Part shown: piece by piece, positions 1 through 13,898 of the stretch
Layout of the letters: every line of letters begins with the position of its first letter
Position numbering within the stretch: position 1 is the stretch's first letter
DNA from: Trichoplusia ni
Lineage: Eukaryota > Arthropoda > Insecta > Lepidoptera > Noctuidae
Direction: 5' to 3'
Assembly (NCBI RefSeq): GCF_003590095.1
Contig: NC_039494.1
Location: 2,294,001-2,358,000 of the forward strand
Length of the DNA: 64,000 bases
Notes under the pieces: generated by a model
What the model was told of the DNA's origin: nothing
Seen by the model: the letters and a program-made list of their open reading frames with translations, nothing else
Database searches by the model: none
Program-made: the position numbers and the translations under genes

Positions 1-342
1 AAACACAACTTACACTCTATTAGTACGAAAAATACGTTATCAATCATACGACCGCACACATAATGTATTCAAACATTGTTATCCGCGACGCTATCGGCAA
101 TCAACGTTAAGGTCGAGCCCCGAGTAGTTTATCGCCGAACTTCAATAGGTACGAGAATCGATTTTATTTAATGTCTCTATGTGAAATAATGCCTCTTGGG
201 TTTGCGTTCTACTAATACGTATCATTGACATTTGAGGGTTGTAAGGGCCTTGTCACACTGCTGATTAGCAAACGAAAGAAAATTAGAAATGCATCCGCGC
301 AAGCTATTCACTCTGATGTCTGCATCTGACGTATCTTTATCT

Positions 343-570
343 GGGCTGTTGGTCTAGTAGGTAGTGGCCCCGACTGTTATACCCTAGGTCGTGGATTCGA
401 TTCCCACCCAGGACAAATGTTTGTGTTATAAACACGGGCATTTATTCTGTGTATTTTTTCTACATTATGTATGTATTTAGAAATATATAAGTATGTTTAT
501 CAGTTGCTTGGAACTCATAACATAATCTTAGCTTAGTCGGAGACTAGATTGCTTTGTCTAAAGCTTAATA
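343..570 (+). mobile_element. tRNA-derived SINE, full-looking head and body
   Basis: The head holds a perfect RNA polymerase III A box (TGGTCTAGTAG, 350-360) and a B-box-like stretch (GGATTCGATTCC, 393-404), as in tRNA-derived SINEs. The body downstream (about 405-570) matches the familiar lepidopteran continuation with a 'GTATGTTTATCAGTT' motif near 491. Related copies lie on the minus strand at 25323-25530 and 57590-57775. The exact 3' end and target duplication were not resolved. The RNA would be non-coding, with mobility depending on a partner LINE. Confidence 0.65.
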
Positions 571-3500
571 TGAAATACGTAACAAATAACCTTCTCTTTT
601 GAAGTCACTTCAGTAGTACTAGACCTTATCAAGCGACATTTACATTATTACTGCTGCTTCCACTCACCGTAATATCTTCACTTCATCTCTTCAGCATTAG
701 TCGTGGTCTACATGTGAGCAAGATGGCGCCTCTCTCGCCGAGTTGTCATGCGCGTGCAGCTTACACGTCAAACGCTCGCTTTCAACTCGTCACAAATCAT
801 CCGTGTGATAAGGCCCTAAAGCGCTCAGGGGCATCAACCTTTTATCCCCGGGTCGCTGAATCTATCCGCATCGGGACTGTTATTTGTATGACCTACAGAT
901 ATTCGATTCGGGTCTTGATGTTTATGTTCTGTACTAGATGTGCCCGCGGCTCCGTTTGAGTACGAACTTCGTAGTTTTCCGATATCAAATGGATGTATCA
1001 AGTTTATATAGGATCTCGATAGGAACTTGCTTAAGTAAAATAAGGAAGAGGGATAAGCTATTTTCATTCGAACCTTTTTGACTGTCTATTACATAAAAAG
1101 TATTCACAAATGAAGCGTAATGGAAAGAAAAACTCAATTCAGATAAAAAAGGGCTATTGAAAGTGAGAGAAACAATAGAAAACCGATCCAAACATTCAAT
1201 ATTTCGATACAACTTTGTTTGATTTACTAAAATATCAATTTATCAACGCATCTATGTTTCACATTCTATTGTTCACAAAACTACGTCAAACAAATAACAA
1301 AGTAGAACCTACAATACAGGAACGGGGATCGCGATATATCGGCGTGTAACACAACATCAAAATATTTATTTAGTGAGCAACAGCGGATGTAAAACATATC
1401 GATCTGTTATGATACTGCGTTTACTTGCCGCCGAATACACCGGCTGCTAATTGTTCAATTGAAATTCAATACGGACGAGTACGGAAAGCATTTTGAAAAT
1501 AGAAGGAAATTAAATTGAACTTTTAAAACATCGCTTTTGAAGTTTTACCTAGTTTTTGTGCCTTGTGATATAGAGTGTTAAAAGGTTATAAATACTTTTT
1601 TGCTTTTTTTATACTTAACCATCTTACTGCAATACCGTCAACAATCGTCTATTTCTTATTAATTAGTTTTTATCTAGCCTCCTAACACGTACAAGAATTT
1701 TAGACTCGATAGGATGTTAGTTAGCGCAACCCAACCCCATGGTGTGACATGTAGACACTGGCAATATAGGAGGCCAAAATCACCTAACCTAAGCACTCAA
1801 TACAAACTTCCGCTCAGTAAAAAAAAATCACACAAACATACACAAAATAAACAACTCCCTCCGAAATTAAAAAAAAAGCGATACCAACTTTATTCCGCTT
1901 TCCCCCGCATCGGAATACCAGGTCGCAATACAATTAAGATACCATGTTGTACATGTGACTTTGGTTTATGGTGTTCACGCGGCCGAGGTGTCCGCGTCGC
2001 AAATATATGGGGCAAGCATGACGTAATATATGGCACTCGAGATCGATGAACATAACAATGTAGTGGGAATGTAAAATTACGTCAGAGAAAAAATAAAAAA
2101 CGTTGTTTTATATACCTTACAGCTCATTTACATATACTCGCTGAAGCTGTATTTTTTAAGTTCTCAAACATTTTAATTTTATTCGTCATGTCTCTGAAAT
2201 TGTTTTCGACCCATATCAGAGGAATGCCTGTGTAAAATTTTCTAAGTGAGCCAAGATATGAAATCACGGAAGTATTTGGGGAACCCTTTGTACAGCAATG
2301 GAACGTAGTGGGTTACAAAAAAGTTTAATCACTGAATCATTATTCAAACAACTAAAAACTTTTTGCAAGCAAACATATGAACAGCATTGTAAGATACAAA
2401 TTAGAAAAAAAAAATCAAATCACTCAGATGTATTTATTGTTTCCCCATATACTACTTATACGCAAACATTGCCTTAAACAAGTGTGAGTAGAATAATATA
2501 GTACAAGTGTAAGTGCCCTTAATATGTAAAAAAGTTCAGTTCTTCGAACCAATAAATATTTAACCGAAGATTAATGAATACTGGCTGGTTACAGCCCGCA
2601 TATATTGTGGTCTACGTAATAATAAATAAACATGTATATTCATACATTTAACGTCCGTGATGAGGCATCACGTCCTCAACCCTATTATGATATTAAATGT
2701 CAACACTTTAATATGATTGTAATTTAAATGTTCAGTCATTATCGGCTTAAATATTTTTTTATAATTGTGTCTGAACTGGAAACCGAAATAGCCAGAATTG
2801 TTTTACTCCTAAGGTAAGTAATTAGTAAACCACAAAATGACTACAAGCAAACTCACAGAGATATGGAAGATAAGGAGAGTGCAGTGGAGCATTTACTATA
2901 AAATAAGACGAATACGAACTCACTAGCCTACCGTTTCAAATTCAATTTATCCATTAGGCATCCATCATACTTCAAAACACCGTTTCAGTATTTGAGAGAC
3001 AACAATCCGGTAAGTAACAAGGTCTAAATTTCCACAGACTATCAATAAGCACATTTTCAATATAAATGAGGTTACAATCAAAAAGTTGTAATGCACATCC
3101 AAAAATCTATAACCGTCATAATAAAGCCGAGAGCTTTAATACAGCATTTCAACTTTATCTTCCATATAGAGAGGTCAACAAAAACGATAAAAAATATAGA
3201 GACAACCGTTAACGCGTCGTAATTCCGCAAATATATTTCATCATAGTCACGTTCGTTCAGACGTGCCAGTCGCAAAACTAGAAATCGTTCGATATAAAAA
3301 CTTCACGGAACTATTTGTAACATTAAAAAAAGTCGAGTGACTGATAAAATTGTCGTGTTGTTTGTTTTGCGATGTTCACAATCGGCCCCTACGAGTTGAG
3401 CGGGGTTATCTAAATTTCCCCTCACAGTTGCGATTCGAACAATGTGTTCGTTCATTCCAAATTCAAGCTTGTTGGTTTGTTAATCAATTTTAGTAATTGA

Positions 3501-4184
3501 TAAATTAAAATACTGGCTTTGGATATTGCTGAAAAAAAGTTTAATTTTCTAAACATAATAGTTTGGGTAGAGAACAAAGAGAATAATTGTTGTTTATTTT
3601 AACATGGTTATACATGTTCTGGCTACCACAAAACGCAGTACCTAATTAGTTTCCGTTTTCACTTCCATATGATACGGTAAACGGTATAAACGTACAATTA
3701 TGCTTGTACGACGTACTCATATTTTGTCTCTAAACAATCAAAGCTTTTAATTTTGTAACCAGAAGATCAGAAATTATTGATCGTCATAAACATTTATCAC
3801 TTAACTTTACGAGTCACTATTCGATAGATCACCCGATTCCTCTTTATTAAAATTTCTTGTTTATTTAATTCACAGTAATATTCCGAACTCGGCTAGTGAC
3901 GAGATGTTTCCTGCCTCTTATCATCCGGTTAAGCAATCTGAGAGACCATCCGTCAAAGGTAGACTTCCAAAATATTTCTTTGACACGGTATACAAAAAAA
4001 GGGGACAAGTGCGAGTTGAACTCGCGTGAAGAGGGTTCCGAACGATGTTACCTATCATGTTTTTATGTTCAAAATATGTTCTCCCACACATTCCACCTGC
4101 AAATGTAAGATGGTACGCACAATATTGAGTGATTTACCATGTTATTTTAATATCATGGACTTCTTATAGGTTTTCCTATAATCT
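571..4184. other. AT-rich spacer, no gene seen
   Basis: The open frames here (for example 714-959, 1714-2049, 3896-4108) are short, overlap on both strands, lack recognisable domains and show no splice-linked continuation. I see no RNA gene or clear transposon. Nothing can be supported beyond intergenic or intronic spacer. Confidence 0.5.
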
Positions 4185-4620
4185 ATAAGGAGAAAACTAA
4201 TTTCTGTATTTTTTTCAAAATTTTAGGTTCAGTAGTTTCGGAGATAAAGGGGGAAATGGTCAACTTTCGTCTATTTTCTTGAATAACTTGGAAACTATTT
4301 ATTTTAAAATTACAAAAAAATACATTTAAGATCTTCTCAACAAGAACTTTCATTTGATATGCCACACGATGAAGTTTTCAGATTTTTTTTTTAATTTTCC
4401 CCTTCCCCCCCAAAAATGACCCCCCATATACAGATTTCATCTGCTCACGTCACACCTCTGTGTTTGAGTCACAGGAATTGATATGTGTACCGAATTTCAA
4501 CTTAATCGGTCTAATAGGTTCGGAGATAATTAACTGTAAGCGACGGACGGACAGACACACGAGTGATCCTATCAGGGTTCCGTTTTTGTATTCAGACGTA
4601 CGGAACCCTAAAAACAGAAA
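4185..4620 (-). repeat. Dispersed arthropod-type repeat with 'AGGGTTCCGT' ends
   Basis: Read on the minus strand this begins with TTTTTAGGGTTCCGTACG (4602-4619). It continues through a second GGAACCCTGATAGGATCAC block and a 'TCTGTCCGTCCGTCGC' block at about 4542-4557. It then enters the usual sentence about minimal contact with the 'CCGAT..AAGTTGAAATTCGG' type. I recognise this as a very common lepidopteran interspersed repeat. A plus-strand relative lies at 9300-9465. The left boundary is uncertain, and the open frames at 4450-4759 on both strands are by-products of it. Confidence 0.55.
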
Positions 4621-7600
4621 TAAAAAGTTGTATTCTCTTAATGAAATGCATTTTGTGCCCATGAATGTAATTCTAATTAACGTTAATTTTAAATGCAATC
4701 CTAAAATCCTAATAACATTCACCAAAATCATTCACGTCTACTCATTAACGCAAACATAAATAACTGAAAAGCATTTAGTATTTCGCGTTTGTATTTCATG
4801 TTGTAATTAGCTGTAAAACTCATACATTACATAGTAAATGAAAAAAATTCCAAATGAGTTTCCGTAGTCATTTTAATCTAGAAGCTCACACAGTACGTAG
4901 TAGGAATAGCTACGTCGTAGCGGCTACGTATCTCGTAGCGCCATTCTACACGCATGGCTTGCGTCGCGTGCCTACCGGAACGAGTCAAAGGCTATGGCTA
5001 GGCCCGCCTGCCTTTTGTCGCGGCGACGTGAGAAGGCTAATTACAAACGACGTGTGTTTGCCCTCGCACAGATTACCTGCCGTGTGTCGTATTGTCCCAA
5101 CGAGACAATATGTGCGGCATACGTCCTCTACAATACATCCACCCGAAATACTCCAGAGTAACGCCCAAACTTTCGCATCTGTTACTGTTTGTACGAGAGT
5201 TACCGCCGCATATGTACGGTAACAATACAAGCAGACAGATAGGGATCGGAGACATGTAACGAAAAAGGCGTTTGGAGAATAAATGATGTTCTAATGCGTA
5301 AAAGATATGAATTATGGCTATTTATATTCTTAAAAAAATAAGATAAAAAGGTTTTAATTTCTGGCAAACAAAACCTTTTTTTAATCACTAGTCATATCCT
5401 GAACAAGAGCCTCTTGCTGTAAATAAGAGTATTTTGTAAAAAAAATGATCATTCATCCGAGTATATGCAGTAAATGTAACTAAATGGCCCTCAGATATAA
5501 TTGCACATCTTGGCAATAATAGGCAAAAACAGTTCTCTTGAATGGGTCGCGTCTAATGGTTAGCGAGGGAAACTGGCCGCCACTGCCTCTCAATATTGAA
5601 TAAAAGCGAACACAATCTAAGGAGCTGCCACCTCAAATTTAATACACCTTAAGATGACGGAGTAAGGTTGATATTCGAATGTGCGTCGTAGTTGAGCGGT
5701 AATCGTGTATTGCGACGTACAGTCAGTTCACACGCACGCATCACACATTGTTCGCTCGAGAGAAGAATGATTTTTCTGCCCGAAGCTTTTCTCCACAATA
5801 ATGAGTCACTTGACGTATTGTCCCGCGGGCGCCATCTCGTCCAAATTACGAAGCCATTGTTACTGAGATATTGTTCGTCGCCTCGTGAATATGTGCGAAA
5901 GGAAATGAAACTGTTCCCCCGTGAGCGTCACTGTTTGTTGGTTTCCCCGACTTTCCCCGCTATGCCGACACACCCAGCTATACCCCATCCCAGAGATCCG
6001 CTAAATGAATGCCGTCGCGTGATGATATACCTTTGTATGTTAATGCACACCGCTTAGCGAGGCTTGAATACATTATGAATTAGCTTCACGAGTTATATAT
6101 TGCCGTGGAAGCTCAAACATATATATTCCGTACAGTTAGAACGCAGACATGATCTATCGTGGTTTGAATTGGGTGTTATTAAATAGCTTAAACACGTGAA
6201 CATTAAAAGAGCTTAAAATAAAAGTTTTTGTTAACCTTATAAAATAAAACAATCCAAATCCACGTTTCATTCAGTTTTACATCACACACTAACAAAACGT
6301 CATCCATTGTAATAATAAATAAAGAACGTGGTACAAACTTAAACACGACGGTTGAGGATATACCAGACAGTAACAGTCTCAGACACGTGTATAAAACTAT
6401 ACTAAAAGTAATATTTCAAAAAAAAATAAGTTTCCACGTTACATTAAAGTAAAATATTAAAACTTATTTTCACAAAATTATTAAAATAGCAACGTTAAAC
6501 TTCAATTAGCTGAATAATTCCAGGAAACTATGAAGTTACAAATTATGTTCATTATCTGCACATTTATAATAAAAATAAATATTCTCAATACTATTTTTGT
6601 TCAATTTTAGAATGATAATTAATATTTTTTTCTAAAACATGAATTTTTAATATTGTCGTTGGCCAACACTAACCGTGAAGATCCAGAAAAAAAGCAACAA
6701 TTTTAATATTGCTGTAAGTAAAGCAGATGATTTAAATAAGGAACTTGTCAGTGCTTTAAAAAAAAGTAAAACGTTAGTCACGCCTTTTCTGAGCGAGGCG
6801 AAGGCGACGCGCGGGAAACCGTCGCTCGAATTTATTTATTCATCATACACGTAACGGCAATAACGTGTGGAATTAGGTTTTTAATCGATTTTCCCGTTTC
6901 TTGACGTACCCTTTTGTTTTATTTTGATTTTGAGATTTATTATATTTGAAATGTACGCTCAATCACTTTTTAAATATACTCTTTTTCACTAATATTCTTT
7001 AAATTATGCTTACTCACAAAAAGGTTTGACTCAAGGTTTGTTTAAAAAATATTCAATCACACGTTCTCAGTTAATCTGAGTTTTATCATTATAATCTGCT
7101 CTTGACGTTTAAGCGATATCTCTAGCAAAAACAGCCCTCTGGTTTTTATTCCGTAACAAGACATTAATATTTCTTATCTTTAATATTGTTCGCTGTCTGG
7201 AGTGGCGTCCATAAATACAACCTCAAAACAAAATTGCTAGTACTTGATCTATTTGAAGACATTTCACTCTAGCTAAATATAAAAATAAGATAAAAATATT
7301 TCTATTCAACGACGTTCGAAACTCAAGATTTATACGATGACAGACGGGTGTCAATTTGCTATCTCGCAACAATGTACTGCGTTCTATTTTTGACTTTTTA
7401 AAAGTAAATATTGTTTTTATGTTTATGCTGAATATTATTACGTTTCAAAACTTACGTACAAGTTTTATGCAAAGGAAATTTCTTTCCTGCAAGTTTAGTT
7501 GTTTTTTTATGGTACTATTAAGTTGCCTTTGAGTAGTTGCATTCAACTGTGTACACACTAATCAGATGCTCAATGATAATCCTCATAAGCTGTGGAACTG

Positions 7601-9299
7601 ATTACCTCAATGGCATCTACAGCTGTCGATTTGAGGTTGTACATTAACCTAGAAACCTAATCCATTACTTGGAATTACTGATGATCATATCTACTAATGC
7701 CATTGACGGGGAACCAAACAGATTCGGCTATATTAATATTTATTATAAATGAAAATACCTAACTGCAAGTAAATAATATCAATTAGTAATAATATATATA
7801 TAGTAATATTGCCATTTACTTTGTTTCAGGTTCAACTCTGAATGGAAGGCCCGTGTACTCCAAGAGTGATCCCACGTCAATTCAATCCACCCACGGGCAA
7901 TTCTCGTAATTGTATTCTTATAATTCAGCCATTGAACCGCCTTGGTGTATAACCTTTTTTATTTCTGACAAGCTGACCTTCTACCAATACCTACAGTAAG
8001 AGTTTATATTTAATTTCATCAATATGAACATTACTTTTATTTTGTCTTTTTGTATACTACAACTTGCTAATAATGATATTATTAAAATCGTGAAAGTACC
8101 GGGAAATAAAATAATTGAAAGACAAAAATAAAAATATGGGTTCGTAGCTAAATTTACCGTGTGAAAAATAGCATAAGCTTTAAAAAAATATACAAGTTTC
8201 TATTTATTTTCGTTTCTAACACTACGTCACACTGGTCTATAGTTCTAAGCGCCCAGAGCGGCGTAAAGAAATAGGCAACCGTGTATCACGCAGCCTGGTT
8301 TTGGTTTAGGCCTGGCCTAATCCATTGTCAGACTGTGGATCAGAAGAGACTGTGTGAGGCTTATGGCTGTAGTTTCATTTCTGAAGCGTGCAGTAACACG
8401 TCACATACTCCTTGGTAACTCGGTATGGACATCGAGCAAAAGTATTTTTGTTATAAAACCTCTTTGCCCATTTAGGAACCCGCCGGTACTGTGTTAAGTT
8501 TTTCACTCACGTTTGTTTCTAGAAATACGTTGAAAAGGCCAATAAAACCAATTAAGAAATAATGAACGAAATCAAAACCGATCTTCGTTCGTGCCCATTT
8601 CTATTTGGCAAACCTAAGATTGCAATCTTATTATCCGCCGTTATATCTCGCAATAATTGGATTGTCTTTTGAGTCGCAGTCCGCGACCGATAGTGCAACA
8701 AAACCGATATCTTGCAATACACCTTGTCAAACATCTTAAGCCCGCATCTCTGTCTATCCAACCCAAAAAATAGAGATAGAATATCGTTGAATCGAACTCG
8801 AATTTAGCGCGAGTATTAATACTCCGGCCTCAATATTGGAGACCAGATGTACAAAACCATTTTATTCTTTAATAGTTCGGCCTCACTCGCCTTGTTAACT
8901 TTTTAAAGTTCTTTGGAGTTTTCTTAATATAAGTTCGGCTGTTGTTTGTATTTAACAATAAGATTGTTGATTGAGTTTGCAGTGTTTATGTTTATAACAG
9001 ACGAGACCCTCGTTTCCATTTAATGTATTAATCTACGAAATGCCGCTGAATTAAGGTTCGTATATATTATTCCTTAGCTTTAGGAAACCTAGGTTGTAAA
9101 GCTAGGATTGTGTTGGCAATATTGTGAGTGCTCACTTACAGAACTTGACTTAGTGTGAGTATCAGTTTTATTGTTATCATATGTTGTCGTAAGGATTTTT
9201 TGTTGCGTTACAAAACGTCTCTATTTTTTGCGAGACATCTCAATGACATTCAGCAGTCTAGTTTTACACCACGTTCAGCAAATGTAATGAGAATAAGCA
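4621..9299. other. AT-rich spacer, no gene supported
   Basis: A palindrome-rich cluster of TACGTA/CTACG motifs sits at 4898-4945. One isolated exon-like segment (7830-7909) has a good acceptor and a short frame ending in TAA, but no partners. The frames at 4854-5222 and 5692-6057 show no family resemblance. A GC-richer patch at 6786-6830 has no clear function. Nothing else is identifiable. Confidence 0.45.
4898..4945. repeat. Short palindromic TACGTAG/CTACG cluster
   Basis: Within about 48 bases the words TACGTAG, CTACGTCGTAG, CGGCTACGTA and CTCGTAGCG follow one another, alternating direct and inverted. This looks like a fragment of a repeat with internal palindromes rather than a protein-binding array, but no boundaries or target duplication are visible. 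Confidence 0.35.
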
Positions 9300-9465
9300 T
9301 ATTTAGGGTTCTCTACCCAAAGATTAAAAACGAACACTATTATTGAGGCTCCGCTGTCTGTCTGGTAGTCCGTCATCAAGTTGTATCTCAGGAACCGTTG
9401 AAAATTCAAAATTTTCACAGATGACGAATTTCTGATGCCGCAATCACAAAAAAAAAACGTAATAG
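9300..9465 (+). repeat. Dispersed repeat related to 4185-4620
   Basis: It begins with ATTTAGGGTTCTCTACCC, runs through 'GGCTCCGCTGTCTGTCTGG' (about 9345) and then 'GTATCTCAGGAACCGTTG' and 'TTTTCACAGATGACG'. This word order is characteristic of the abundant 'AGGGTTCCGTAC ... CTGTCCGTCCGTC' repeat family of Lepidoptera. The copy is degenerate, and its orientation is opposite to that of the other copy in this window. Confidence 0.5.
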
Positions 9466-11939
9466 AAACAAAATCCACATAATCTTTAAACTTCTAAAGA
9501 AAATTATCATTTTCTTTAGCCCATTTGTAGTCAGCCTCTTACTGTCGCGTTTTCAACTCACGCTTTGTCGGTTTATATTCGGACGTATTTGTAATGGTCA
9601 CGCAATTGAACAGCTCAGAAAGTGCTGAAGTTGGCTATTGTGAAAATTCGATCGTCAAACAAGTTTAGTGTTTAAAACTACTAACACTGGAATTGCTTTC
9701 TTAATTTTCTCAAGCACCTTCAGTGCTGCAGAAGTAACTCCGTCCCAATGTCTGCGCCACTTAGTTTCTATTACTTCAATTGTTGTGTTCAATAATAGAG
9801 CGGACGCACTCCTGAGCTAAGTATTGCAATACTTTCTATGCACAGTTGAGAGTGGCTCCAGCTGCGGTGAACGTACACAACCATTGTTCCATTACAACGG
9901 CTTGCCCACGGCACCGGCACTTATTGAACGAGAATCGAATATTGAAAATTGTAAGGTTGCTTTTATCGAAAACCTCACGTATTTTAAGTGAAAGAGTATT
10001 TTATTAGTAGTAGCTATTGCTTCGCTTGCAATTTTACTTGTTATTGGAGCTATACCTCGTTCGCGGTCTGGAGTTATTTAGTTGGTAAGACTAGGAGTTA
10101 TGATTACCCAGGAGGGATGAGAGTACCCAGTCTAGATGTTTCAGTACAAATTACACTTCTCCCAAGGTTGCAGCAAACCTTGATTAGAATATTTTATAAG
10201 TGCTATTTTATTCAAATTACGTTCTATCTTGATGGACTTTCGAATACAATATTCATTTCTCTGTTATGATTTATACTGATTCCTTGATTATCTGTATATT
10301 AAGCTTATTTAACATTAAAGACCATGCGAGGCCTTGCATTTCTAAGACAGGACATTTCTGAAAGTGAAAACAAAACTAGAGGCCACTCACGCATTCTGAC
10401 ATTACTTTCTGTCTGAAAAGCTTCGTGATTTAGAGTTTCATATACTTATTTTTTCAGTATTAATGAAAAGGCAAAAACTGAAATAAAATAAAACATATCA
10501 AACAATTATTATAATTAAAAAATGATAAAAGGGCAGTAGGCGATAGTAGTAGAGTAGATTTTTAAATTAAAACTGAATATCATATTTTAGTTTACTTACA
10601 TGTCTAAAATATTGTACAGATATCTGGACTTCTATATATCCCACTCACATTTTGTGTGTATTTAGAAAAAAAAACATTTTACGCCATAGAAGAAAAAGCT
10701 TTATTACATCCACAATGAATTCAATTTGCTCAAACATATGATGATATTTTTTTAATTAATGCTATCCAAGATGGGTACAAGAAAGTTAGCGAGCGCGTTT
10801 GTCATAACCGAGAAGTCATCTCGTGCCAGTTACAAAGTTTGCATGTGAACAGTTTGTTCCTTGTTGGAGACAGTACAGTTTCTTTAATCGTTCCGAGTTC
10901 TACGCGACTTGCATTTGTTTTGTCAATTATAAATTTCATTAAGTCAGATTGAGTTTGATGTTTGTCTGCACGTGTGTTGTTTGGTTAATAGTATTTTCGT
11001 CTATCACACTTGTGTTTATAAAGGTGAAAATTTTTGTGCGTTTTGTTAATCGAGTATATTTGTCACCTCTGCGAGCTCAAACAGCTTAAATACTTTGATT
11101 AAATAGCAGCTGAGAAGTACCTTGGATTGATACATGGGCTACTTTTTTAGCTATAACCGAAATTCTCGCCGATGTAACGGTGGGAAAAAACTAGTAGGAA
11201 GAAGGTATAGAAAAAAATAAGTTTTTTTTTTCGATTTTTATCAAAATATCTGAGCAATAAAAATTGTAAAATTAAGTCATATTTTCTTAGTTATTTACAT
11301 TTTCCTAGTATCGTTAAAATAATTTTGTATAAAGCAGGCTACTTTCAGACGCTCCTTTTTATAATTTTCTGTAAAGATAGCCTTTTTCGTGTAGACTTAA
11401 GTAAATATAAGATTCCAATTTGTACTAGCAGACGACGGATGGTAGTCGCTTAGAATAATGCTTCACATTTTAGATTAAAGCCGTAACTTACACTCGGCTA
11501 TGGATATGATTAAAAGTCTAAAAGGTAGGAAGAAAATATTAATGTTAAAAATAAAGATAATACTAAAGTCTATATTAAAAGAGAAACGACCTGGATGGAC
11601 ATAACACGTCCAAAAAACAGAAGAAGCCCTATGCTGGAATAAAGTGGGAGGATTAAAGACCTTTGCCATACAATGGTATTGATGGCTTAATACATCAAAT
11701 AAAATAAAATAATTACAAATGGAAACAATAGTAGTAATGCCTTAAAATGTTGGGTTTTTACACAATTTTAAGTGTATTTGATACCAATTGATTCCTATTA
11801 TTGTCTGCCCCATGTTGGGCGCCATTAACACATTTTACGATGTAGTAAGTACTCTTTTGAGAAATGTTTTACTCGTAAGACAATAACAGTTGTTAACAGT
11901 TGTATTAAACGTTAAAAAACAGATAAATACTTACTTCAA
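9466..11939. other. Spacer, no gene supported
   Basis: No conserved frame or RNA gene is seen. The segment 10780-11030 is somewhat richer in CpG and non-repetitive, and ends in a donor-like AAG|GTGAAA at about 11020. It could be an untranslated exon, but there is no independent support. Confidence 0.4.
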
Positions 11940-12060
11940 CTTACTAGCGCCACTGATGAACTGCAATGCATTTCCAGGCACCGGCCAAACGAAGGTGATG
12001 TAGCACGGCGGTTAGGGTTTAGTCGTTAAGAATCTGACACTACCAACTTCCCCAAAGAGA
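11940..12060 (-). repeat. Fragment of the 'GTCAGACTCTTACTGAC' repeat family
   Basis: The segment AGTCGTTAAGAATCTGACAC (12021-12040 and onward) is the reverse-oriented counterpart of the TGTCAGACTTTTACTGAC block at 31974-31991. Both look like degenerate copies of a common lepidopteran repeat. Its CGGCGGTTAGGGTTTAGTC neighbour fits the same family. Confidence 0.4.
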
Positions 12061-12324
12061 TGCGAATCCATGAGCATTCCTCCGAGTTACCAAAAAAAAT
12101 AGTACTTATTACAAACAAGCTCATATAAGAGATAAATATTGCTATTGATAAAATGAGTATTATCAGTACGCTGAATGTACCCCACGTACGACGATTGTTC
12201 ACGATTAACGTAATACGTATAGATGGCGTTACCTGTCGCGGACGCGCTGAGGTACTTTTCTTCATGACTTGACTACCATTTTTATAACCATTTAATACAT
12301 AACGCAAGGCAAACAGACGTGGGT

Positions 12325-12500
12325 TTTCTATTTATTTATTTATTTAATAATTTATGTACACACAAAAATAAATAAAAGAAGAACACAAAATTACAAAATA
12401 GGATGTACAAGGGTGCTGCTTATTTCTGAAGAAATCTCTACCAGCAGACCCGCGGTAGGAGAAGTGGTTGATATTGGCAGTCAACAGTGTGCAACATAAT
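12325..12500 (-). mobile_element. 3' end of a CR1/Jockey-type LINE
   Basis: Read on the minus strand, the segment holds the 'ACCGCGGGTCTGCTGGTAGAG' type motif (12435-12455), then 'TTCAGAAATAAGCAGCACCC' and 'TTGTACATCC', and ends in a tail of ATAAATAAATAAATAG (12330-12346). This order is characteristic of lepidopteran non-LTR element 3' ends with short tandem tails. It is 5'-truncated and no coding remnant is visible. Confidence 0.55.
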
Positions 12501-13898
12501 AAAATTATTAATAAATAACAAAAGCATAAACCTACATAGAGTATATCCCATAATATATTTTTTTTCATTCGAAATTCGCTGTCGTCAACAGTTTTAAAGC
12601 TAGATTACTCGATAACATACAATTTTATGCCGCGTTAACCAACCTCCTTACCCTACCTTACAAGACTTGATTTCAAGCAAAGGCTGACATCATCTAGAAT
12701 CAAAACAATCTTTTGTATAGCAAACTCCAAAAGAAGGGTTCCTTAATACTTTCATGAAGAATATTGGGTGAATTTTATTTTACGTGAAATGCACTCGTTT
12801 AGCTCTCACCCTGGCTTTACTGACGGCATACCAGCACTGCTTAAAATAAAACTGTAGCAATTGTGGAAACGAGATGCCGCTCTACACCATCTAGAGCACT
12901 GTCTCCCTTCCTCACCCGAATAAGTATTTTAAGACATGATAGTAAGCTCCCAGAGCGCGGCGGGTGGAAAATATCGCACTAACGCGTATTCTATTGCCTC
13001 CTTTCACTTTGGAATATTAGTCCCCTACATTGATAGACTATGCTATATTAAAATTTCAATATGTACGAAAGAGGTTCTAGCACAAAAAGGAAAGCTGTAT
13101 AATCCTTTGTACGTCGAAAAACCAGTAACGTTTGTGTTTCCAGTGTCTCAGGATCGTATTATTTAATTCTTTTCTTGTGACGACGATGTTTTCTCATTTG
13201 TCTTTTACTCTTTGTTGTAGCTGGGATTTGTTCTTTTATGATATACTATTTGTAAAAATAAAATGTAATGGATAAAGAACATTTGACAGTCGCCAAGCTG
13301 TCTCACTTGCGGTCTGGCAAATATAGGTAGATAGACATACAGATTTCCAATATTCGAATCTAGGTTTTGTAATGTTTACCTTCATCGGTTGTCAAGAGTT
13401 TTAACAACTAGTTTTACAACTTCTGAAAATCCTCATCTCCTTACCTTTTCTAAATTCATTCATTTGGAGTCATTTTTAAATGCAGTACAGAGATATATTT
13501 TTTTAGGGAAATTTACTGTCAAATCTACTTGGTTTAATCAACAAAATGGTATGGATCATGCAGTAAAAAAAAACACCATACCTTTCATAAAACCAGCACA
13601 TTTTAAAATTCACAGTCATATTTTTTATTATTTTCTAAATTCTTGATGAAATAATAAAAATGCTCGACTTTATGACTGGCCACAGCTTACAGCAGCACGC
13701 GCAGAATATGTACTACGGTCCAGGATTAAATATTACTATAAACGAAAAGAACTTAAAACGTTGTGGCATAAAAGAAACTTAGATATGATTTAAAATAACG
13801 AAACCAAATGTCCTCTAAATAGCATGTGTTCATTTAATAACAGTCTGTTCTGATTTTAAAACCATAGAAGTATGTAAAAAAAAAACAATAAATTACGT

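Noticed and set aside
4854..5222. 122-codon plus frame with an overlapping minus frame
   Set aside because: Arginine/threonine/valine-rich with CpG repeats, no domain, and equally open on the other strand.
5692..6057. 121-codon plus frame
   Set aside because: No recognisable motif, no splice partner, and the codon content is not distinct from surrounding spacer.
11935..12010. Minus-strand coding-looking stretch (YITFVWPVPGNALQ...) ending in GTAAGT
   Set aside because: It continues directly into the repeat at 12021-12060, which also occurs near 31975, so it is most likely part of a dispersed repeat. No second exon was found.
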